NCBI GenBank assembly: GCA_045614925.1
Contig: JAZLDV010000003.1
Location: 1-24,009, forward strand
Origin: JAZLDV01 sp045614925
GTDB taxonomy: Bacteria > Bacillota_I > Bacilli_A > Erysipelotrichales > Coprobacillaceae
Length of the DNA stretch: 24,009 bases
Direction: 5' to 3'
Shown here piece after piece: positions 5,085-10,227 of this stretch. Made by a program: the position numbers and the translations under genes. Under the pieces are notes generated by a model. It saw nothing but the letters and a program-made list of their open reading frames with translations. It ran no database searches and was not told where the DNA came from. Position 1 is the first letter of the stretch, and every line of letters starts with the position of its first letter.

Positions 5085-8021
5085 ATGCGCAATAAGTTAA
5101 AACGTATGTTGAAATTGATGCAAAGATCTGGATTTTTAGTATCTTTAATTTTGATTTTAACAGTGACTATTGGGACGACTTTAGCATTTATTATTGCTGA
5201 AACGCCATCTATTTTGAATACGTTTGAATATAGCCATGAAGGGGATATTGTGATTGAAAAGAAAGTTACACATCCTTTTGGTGAAAAATATAATATACCA
5301 GATTCTGTTTCTTTTGATTTTGAATTGGAATTTCTTGATTATTCTAAAGATACTGTAATTATCAATGATAAGGAAGTAACATTACAGGAAGGTAAAACAA
5401 GTGTCTCACTTAAGGCAAATGATAGTGTACGTATCAAAGATATTTTGACAGACACGAAAGTAAAAATTACTGAAATTGATGTTGAAGATGATGGATTTAG
5501 TGTTTTAGATGATATATGGAGTAAAGAAGTTGTAGTTGAGACAAATAAAACAGTTAATGTAGAATTTGTGAATAATTATAAGCCTGAAGCGGCTGAGAGT
5601 TCATCTGTTGATTTAAGATTAACAAAAGAATTAAATAGAGTTTGGTTAGAAAACGATGTATTTGAATTTAATTTAGAATATTTTAAAGATAATGAGTGGG
5701 TTCTAGTAGGAAGTCAAGCTATTTCTTATGAAAAAGATAGAGATGATTTTAATAAAATTCATTTCAATAATGAAATGAAGACAATTAATTTTGATAGTGC
5801 TGGTATCTATAGTTTTAGAATAAGCGAAGAAAAAGGAACTATAGGTGGTATTTCATATGATAATAAGGTAATTTATATGGATGTGACTGTAAGTGATTTA
5901 GATATGAATGGTCAATTAGAAATTACTGATGTGAAATCAAATGAAACTGAAGTTGTTTATGAAAATGATGTATTTACGTTAAATTGTGTATTTACAAATA
6001 TTTATAGTACATCAGGTCATGCATTTGCCAATATTGATATTAAAAAAGAATTAGAAGATTTATCTCTTCAAAATAAAGGCTTATCTGGATTTGCATTCGT
6101 ATTATATGATGAATCAGGTAATGTTGTGAAAAAGTCTGATGAAACTATGAGTGCAGGTGAAACATATATTTCACTAGTTTATGATACTCAAGATGTTAAC
6201 AAAACATATAATTATGTTTTAAAAGAAATGAATGCAGGTGAAACAATTGATGGTATGACTTATGATAATAAGGAATATTTTATTGAAGTTTCAGTTGTAG
6301 ATAATTTAAATGGGACTATAAGTGCTAAAATTTATGATAAAGATGGAAATAAAGATCAAGCATCAGATAAATATGAAGCAATCTTTAAAAATATTTATAA
6401 TGTAACTGAGTCTGATCCTTTAATTCTTGGTGGTAAAAAAGTATTAGAAGGAAGAGACTTGATTCAAGGTGAATTTATTTTTGAATTATATGAAACTGAT
6501 TCAAGTTTTGAAATCAATGAAGATTCTAAACTAATCGATACAGCAAGTCATGACAGAAAAGGTCACTTTACTTTTAAAGGTATGACATATACATCTTTAA
6601 AACCACATTACTATGTCATAAAAGAAAAAGATAATGGTAAGGGTGGGGTGTCATATGATAGTACATACTATAAAGTGACTGTACTAATGGATGACAATAA
6701 AGGTAAACTTGTAGCTTATGCAGATCTTAATAATGAAGATATTGTATTCTCTAATAGATATGAAGCTGAATCAGCAAAAATATTATTAGAAGGTAAGAAA
6801 TCTTATAATTATGATTTAGATGAAGGCATGTTTAGTTTTGATTTAGTAAAATGTAATGATAAATATGAACAGGTTGGATCTGTTATTCAGACAGTGAAAA
6901 ATGATGTGAATGGAATATTTAAATTTAAAGAATTAAATTTTGATAAAACAGGAACATATTATTATTTAGTTAAAGAAAATACTGAAGATGCATTAGCACA
7001 TATTGAATATGATGCAACACAATATGTTGTTAAAGTTGATGTAGAAGATGATGCTTTAGGTCAATTACATGCAAAATATAAATTGTATTCTTTAAAAGAT
7101 AAAACATTAAAAGAAGTAGAAGCAATCGAATTTAAGAATACATATATTCCAGAAAGTATTAATTTGATCTTAAGTGGTCATAAAACTTTAACAAATTATA
7201 CTATTGAATCAGATATGTTTAGTTTTGAATTATATGAAGCAGATAAAGATTATAAAGCTAAAGATTTATTGTTAGTTACATCAAATAAATCCGATGGTGA
7301 ATTTGTCTTTGATCCTATTACTTATGATTATAAAGAAGTAGGAACTCATTATTATGTTGTTAAAGAAAAACATAATATGGGAGCTAAATATAAGGCGTTA
7401 GAGAGCCAAATGACATATGATGATACTTTATATGGTATTCAAGTTAAAGTGATGGAAAAAGACGGGAAATTAGAAACTGAATATAAGGTTATTAATTTAA
7501 AAACTCAAGAAATAAGTGATATTAAGTTTAATAATACTTATAAGTTCCCTGATGTTTATGAAGTTATTAATATTGATATTAATAAGACTATTAAACTTAT
7601 TTCAAAAGAGACTATAGGTCCTGAAGGATTTAAGTTTATCTTAGAAAGTAATGATGCTTCTAAATGTGAAGCAATCAGCGATGAGAGTGGACAAGCTGTT
7701 ATTTCATTAACTTTTACAAATGATGATGTAGGAACACATTATTATCGTTTATATGAAGTGAATGATAAAAAAGAAAATGTGGAATATAGTACAAAGGTTT
7801 ATGAAATAGAAATTAATGTTTCTTTAGATGATCATGGTCAATTGATTATTAATAAAAAAGTAGATAAGAAGAGTGTAGATTCTATTGAATGTCATTTTGA
7901 AAATATCTATGGAAAGAAAGTTAATACAAGTGATAGAACTCAAGTCATTCCATTTGTAATAGTATCCTTAATTAGTGGTGCTGTTGCATTAATGATGTTA
8001 AAAAAGAAAAAAGAGAAGTAG
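5085..8021 (+). CDS. multi-module isopeptide-type surface stalk protein with SipW-type signal
   Basis: A 978-aa cell-surface protein. I start it at 5085, not the in-frame ATG at 5064, because AAAGGAG at 5071-5077 serves only base 5085. Its signal peptide ends TIGTTLAFIIAETPSILNTF, the same SipW-type pattern as its neighbours (cleavage predicted after Ala34). Seven tandem beta-rich modules follow, at about residues 52-172, 175-310, 315-443, 444-563, 564-691, 692-823 and 825-946. Each has an early Lys strand, a central Glu in an (I/L/V)xE-type strand and a closing F-x-N-x-Y, the Lys/Glu/Asn set that forms intramolecular isopeptide bonds in Cna-B/Spy0128-like pilin domains. The C-terminus is a hydrophobic helix and a KKKKEK tail preceded by VNTSDRT, with no LPXTG. 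Role inferred: an anchored stalk or adhesin tethering the TasA-like fibre. It is the last gene of the operon. Confidence 0.85.
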   Translation: MRNKLKRMLKLMQRSGFLVSLILILTVTIGTTLAFIIAETPSILNTFEYSHEGDIVIEKKVTHPFGEKYNIPDSVSFDFELEFLDYSKDTVIINDKEVTLQEGKTSVSLKANDSVRIKDILTDTKVKITEIDVEDDGFSVLDDIWSKEVVVETNKTVNVEFVNNYKPEAAESSSVDLRLTKELNRVWLENDVFEFNLEYFKDNEWVLVGSQAISYEKDRDDFNKIHFNNEMKTINFDSAGIYSFRISEEKGTIGGISYDNKVIYMDVTVSDLDMNGQLEITDVKSNETEVVYENDVFTLNCVFTNIYSTSGHAFANIDIKKELEDLSLQNKGLSGFAFVLYDESGNVVKKSDETMSAGETYISLVYDTQDVNKTYNYVLKEMNAGETIDGMTYDNKEYFIEVSVVDNLNGTISAKIYDKDGNKDQASDKYEAIFKNIYNVTESDPLILGGKKVLEGRDLIQGEFIFELYETDSSFEINEDSKLIDTASHDRKGHFTFKGMTYTSLKPHYYVIKEKDNGKGGVSYDSTYYKVTVLMDDNKGKLVAYADLNNEDIVFSNRYEAESAKILLEGKKSYNYDLDEGMFSFDLVKCNDKYEQVGSVIQTVKNDVNGIFKFKELNFDKTGTYYYLVKENTEDALAHIEYDATQYVVKVDVEDDALGQLHAKYKLYSLKDKTLKEVEAIEFKNTYIPESINLILSGHKTLTNYTIESDMFSFELYEADKDYKAKDLLLVTSNKSDGEFVFDPITYDYKEVGTHYYVVKEKHNMGAKYKALESQMTYDDTLYGIQVKVMEKDGKLETEYKVINLKTQEISDIKFNNTYKFPDVYEVINIDINKTIKLISKETIGPEGFKFILESNDASKCEAISDESGQAVISLTFTNDDVGTHYYRLYEVNDKKENVEYSTKVYEIEINVSLDDHGQLIINKKVDKKSVDSIECHFENIYGKKVNTSDRTQVIPFVIVSLISGAVALMMLKKKKEK
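5239..7922 (+). repeat. seven diverged Cna-B/Spy0128-like coding modules
   Basis: The repeats are seen at protein level only, with no long nucleotide identity. Module ends read FVNNY, FTNIY, FKNIY, FSNRY, FKNTY, FNNTY and FENIY. Central Glu segments read ITEID, ISEEK, LKEMN, IKEKD, VKENT, VKEKH and LYEVN. Modules start near bases 5239, 5608, 6027, 6415, 6774, 7158 and 7556. All seven keep the Lys, Glu and Asn positions. Confidence 0.75.
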
Positions 8022-8026
8022 AAAAA

Positions 8027-8058
8027 GGGTGAGATTTTAGAAATCTCATCCTTTTTTT
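8027..8058 (+). terminator. intrinsic terminator of the sipW operon
   Basis: GGGTGAGATTT (8027-8037) pairs with AAATCTCATCC (8041-8051), with one G-U pair and a TAG loop, followed by seven T. It begins 5 nt after the stalk-gene stop. Confidence 0.93.
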
Positions 8059-8072
8059 GATTATGAGAAAAG

Positions 8073-8090
8073 TTAAGAAAATCTTAAGAA
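8073..8090 (+). promoter_or_regulatory. direct repeat, possible response-regulator site
   Basis: TTAAGAA occurs at 8073-8079 and again at 8084-8090, an 11-bp (one helical turn) period typical of tandem sites bound by OmpR/PhoB-type response regulators. It lies 60-80 bp upstream of the lipoprotein gene. A weak promoter (TATATT at 8122-8127) could follow. No two-component genes are in the window. Confidence 0.3.
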
Positions 8091-8151
8091 TTTTATTGTA
8101 GATTTTTGGGTGACTCAATAGTATATTTAAAGTGTAAAGGGGGTAGGTATA

Positions 8152-8901
8152 ATGATGAAAAAGATAATATTGTGTTTATGCTTATCCTTATTGTGTGGAT
8201 GTTCAAGTGAAGGTGGTTTTATAGGAAGTGATCCTTCATCACAAGTATTGATTTATGAAGGAAATAATGGTGAACAGACATATAAAGAAGCAGTAAAGTT
8301 TTTTAATGATAATGTTCGTTCATATGAAGAATATATTATTAAAAATGATACAGAACTTATTAATTCGTATTATCGCCATAATGGTGGTATTGATATATCT
8401 GAAGTTAATATTTATAGTTATCAGGGTTTAAGTACTTTGTCTTATACTTGTTATAAAGGGGAAAAATTATATGTTTTATATTTAGGAGAATATGATTATT
8501 ATCAGTATGAAGAACTTGATGAAAATTATTTGAATAAAGAAAAAATGTATGATGATATTTTAGTACAAGAAGGATACAGGGTACTAGAGATTGATAGGTA
8601 TGATTTAAAAGATGAAGTTAAATTGGTGTTAAAGATTGAAGATTCTCATGCTTATAATATAGGTGGAGAGTTTGGGTATATGATTAAAGAAATCTATATT
8701 AATCAGGAAGGATATATTTATAAAGAAGAGATATCTTATTATAGTGATGCTAATTTTAAAGAAGAAATTGATGGGAAAGAAACTATTTATTATAATAAAA
8801 TCAATGATTTGAAATATACTTCTATAGATAATGAAATTGATATGATTAAAAAATGTGATGGATTATCTTTTGAAGAGATAAAAGTTATCATTGGTCTATA
8901 A
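8152..8901 (+). CDS. lipoprotein of unknown function
   Basis: I do not recognise a family. The product (249 aa from the first ATG; a second ATG follows directly) begins MMKKII and has a short hydrophobic segment ending in the lipobox LLCGC. The mature lipid-modified residue would be Cys17, followed by a Ser/Gly spacer. This makes it a membrane-anchored extracytoplasmic lipoprotein. The rest is soluble-looking, rich in Tyr, Asp, Glu and Ile/Leu, with alternating patterns that suggest beta-strands and no further membrane helices. AAGGGGGT at 8137-8144 is the RBS. It is flanked by the operon terminator upstream and by the antiporter's own promoter downstream, so it is probably monocistronic. Proximity to the fibre operon invites a link, but nothing in the sequence proves one. 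Confidence 0.75.
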   Translation: MMKKIILCLCLSLLCGCSSEGGFIGSDPSSQVLIYEGNNGEQTYKEAVKFFNDNVRSYEEYIIKNDTELINSYYRHNGGIDISEVNIYSYQGLSTLSYTCYKGEKLYVLYLGEYDYYQYEELDENYLNKEKMYDDILVQEGYRVLEIDRYDLKDEVKLVLKIEDSHAYNIGGEFGYMIKEIYINQEGYIYKEEISYYSDANFKEEIDGKETIYYNKINDLKYTSIDNEIDMIKKCDGLSFEEIKVIIGL

Positions 8902-8907
8902 TAATTC

Positions 8908-8935
8908 TTGAAATGATATTAAAATATGATATACT
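8908..8935 (+). promoter_or_regulatory. promoter of the antiporter gene
   Basis: TTGAAA (8908-8913), a 16-bp spacer and TATACT (8930-8935) preceded by TGA (extended -10). It starts 7 nt after the lipoprotein stop, and its predicted start near 8942 excludes the upstream in-frame ATG at 8926 as initiator. Confidence 0.65.
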
Positions 8936-8958
8936 ACTTTTTGTCAAAAAAGGTAGAT

Positions 8959-8985
8959 AAAATGACCTTAATAAGGTCATTTTTT
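8959..8985 (+). terminator. terminator-like hairpin in front of the antiporter RBS
   Basis: An 11-bp stem pairs AAAATGACCTT (8959-8969) with AAGGTCATTTT (8973-8983) around a 3-nt AAT loop, with T continuing to 8985. It sits after the promoter at 8908 and immediately before the Shine-Dalgarno (8989-8993). It may terminate the lipoprotein transcript or act as a leader attenuator for the antiporter. Confidence 0.8.
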
Positions 8986-8997
8986 AATGGAGGTTTT

Positions 8998-9942
8998 ATG
9001 ATTATACAATTTATATTATTAGTAGTAGGTTTTGCATTATTAATGAAAGGTGCAGATGTATTTGTTGAAGGAGCTTCAAAAATTGCAAGTCTTTTAAAGA
9101 TTCCTGAAATTGTTATTGGATTGACAATTGTTGCATTTGGAACAAGTGCTCCAGAAGCTGCTGTAAGTATTGCTTCAGCATACAAAGGGACAGCAGGTAT
9201 TGCGATTGGGAATATTATTGGAAGTAATATTGCGAATGTCTTACTTATTTTAGGATTATCTGGTGTTATTGGTGCGTTAACGATTAAGAAAAATACGTTT
9301 AGAATTGAAACACCATTTGTTATTGTTATTTCTGCTATATTATTAGGTTTAGGATATTTTGATGGAAATGTGTCTTTTGTAGATGGAATTATTTTATGGG
9401 TATTATTCTTAATGTTCTTATTCTATTTATATCAGTTATCTAAAAAAGGTGATGAAGATGCAATTGAAGATGTTCCTGAATTAGATGAAAATGATCGTTT
9501 ATGGAAATTAATTTTAATGTTAATTATTGGTGGAATCTGTATTGTTTATGGTAGTCAGTTGACTGTAGATAGTGCAAGTATGATTGCTAAAGAGTTTGGT
9601 GTAAGTGATCGTATTATTGGTTTAACAATTGTTTCTATTGGGACATCATTACCTGAGTTAGTAACTTCAGTAAGTGCTTCAATGAAAGGGAAAACTGATA
9701 TTGCGATTGGAAATATTATTGGAAGTAACATTTTTAATATTTTATTTGTATTAGGAACTGCGGCATTAGTTGCTCCTAATGGTATTCCTTTTGCAGAAGG
9801 ATTCTTTATTGATGGTATTATTTCAATTGCAGCAATTGTTATGTTTATGTTATTTATCAATCATAAAAATAATACTTTAAGAAAAAGTGGTGCAGCATTA
9901 ATGTTAGTAGCATATGCAGCATATCTAATCTATATTTTATAG
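8998..9942 (+). CDS. CaCA-family Na+/Ca2+ (or H+/Ca2+) antiporter
   Basis: A 314-aa polytopic membrane protein of the calcium/cation antiporter superfamily (YrbG/NCX_Mj-like), which extrudes Ca2+ in exchange for Na+ or H+. It has the inverted duplicated alpha-repeats that form the ion sites. Repeat 1 contains GLTIVAFGTSAPE (GTSAPE 48-53) and GNIIGSNIANVL; repeat 2 contains GLTIVSIGTSLPE (GTSLPE 215-220) and GNIIGSNIFNIL. The two acidic Glu residues (53 and 220) expected to bind the cation are present. An acidic cytoplasmic loop separates the halves. I start it at 8998 because GGAGG at 8989-8993 fits and the protein then begins directly with the first membrane helix; the longer reading runs through the promoter. 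The exact coupling ion cannot be told from sequence. Confidence 0.92.
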   Translation: MIIQFILLVVGFALLMKGADVFVEGASKIASLLKIPEIVIGLTIVAFGTSAPEAAVSIASAYKGTAGIAIGNIIGSNIANVLLILGLSGVIGALTIKKNTFRIETPFVIVISAILLGLGYFDGNVSFVDGIILWVLFLMFLFYLYQLSKKGDEDAIEDVPELDENDRLWKLILMLIIGGICIVYGSQLTVDSASMIAKEFGVSDRIIGLTIVSIGTSLPELVTSVSASMKGKTDIAIGNIIGSNIFNILFVLGTAALVAPNGIPFAEGFFIDGIISIAAIVMFMLFINHKNNTLRKSGAALMLVAYAAYLIYIL

Positions 9943-9973
9943 AGTGAAAATAATTATTTTCACTCTTTTTTTT
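9941..9973 (+). terminator. intrinsic terminator of the antiporter gene
   Basis: A perfect 26-nt palindrome (9941-9966), AGAGTGAAAATAA against its complement, ends in a T-rich run through 9973. The stem includes the last bases of the antiporter stop codon. Confidence 0.92.
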
Positions 9974-9999
9974 CGCGTATTTTTTTAAGCAAGCATGTG

Positions 10000-10029
10000 T
10001 ATAATAATAAAGAAGAAAAAATATAACAA
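10000..10029 (+). promoter_or_regulatory. possible distal adhE promoter and Rex-like box A
   Basis: TATAAT at 10000-10005 has no convincing -35. GAAAAAATATAACAA at 10015-10029 repeats, almost base for base, the box at 10133-10149 and resembles the promoter-proximal box at 10191-10208. If real, it would be an upstream start whose +10 region carries the same operator type as the main promoter. Confidence 0.3.
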
Positions 10030-10099
10030 GCAATGAAAAGTATGGTATTTTTCATAAGTAAAAACGGTACTTAATAGATGTTTTTGATAATATTCGTGT

Positions 10100-10113
10100 T
10101 GAAAACGGTATCA
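10100..10113 (+). promoter_or_regulatory. cre site 1 (CcpA operator) upstream of adhE
   Basis: TGAAAACGGTATCA matches the Bacillus cre consensus TGWAANCGNTNWCA at all 14 positions. It lies about 45 bp upstream of the predicted -35 of adhE, a position compatible with CcpA activation. Confidence 0.65.
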
Positions 10114-10120
10114 ATTTTCA

Positions 10121-10134
10121 TGTAAACGTTTTCG
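10121..10134 (+). promoter_or_regulatory. cre site 2 (CcpA operator) upstream of adhE
   Basis: TGTAAACGTTTTCG matches the cre consensus at 13 of 14 positions (last base G, not A). Its centre is 21 bp from cre site 1, two helical turns, so two CcpA dimers could bind on the same DNA face. Confidence 0.6.
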
Positions 10135-10149
10135 TGAAAAATATAACAA
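10133..10149 (+). promoter_or_regulatory. Rex-like box B upstream of adhE
   Basis: CGTGAAAAATATAACAA reads on the other strand as TTGTTATATTTTTCACG, an imperfect relative of the Firmicute Rex operator (TTGTGAA/TTGTTAA half-sites facing each other). It abuts cre site 2. Confidence 0.4.
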
Positions 10150-10157
10150 AATCATGC

Positions 10158-10186
10158 TTGTTTTTTCACAAAGTATCATGTATTAT
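10158..10186 (+). promoter_or_regulatory. main adhE promoter
   Basis: TTGTTT (10158-10163), a 17-bp spacer and TATTAT (10181-10186). The predicted start near 10193 gives a 35-nt leader with TGGAGG as RBS. The -35 lies inside the dyad TTGTTTTTTCACAA (10158-10171), which shares Rex-type half-sites with the box at 10191, so repressor binding would occlude RNA polymerase. Confidence 0.5.
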
Positions 10187-10190
10187 GGTC

Positions 10191-10208
10191 TTGTGAAAAA
10201 TAAAACAA
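10191..10208 (+). promoter_or_regulatory. Rex-like operator C over the adhE start site
   Basis: TTGTGAAAAATAAAACAA is an 18-bp sequence with TTGTGAA at one end and AAACAA at the other, close to known Rex sites. TTGTGAAAAA also forms a perfect inverted repeat with TTTTTCACAA at 10162-10171. It begins 5 bp after the -10, a standard repression position. Rex senses NADH/NAD+ and commonly controls adhE in Firmicutes. Confidence 0.55.
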
Positions 10209-10227
10209 CATATGGAGGAAAAGAAAA

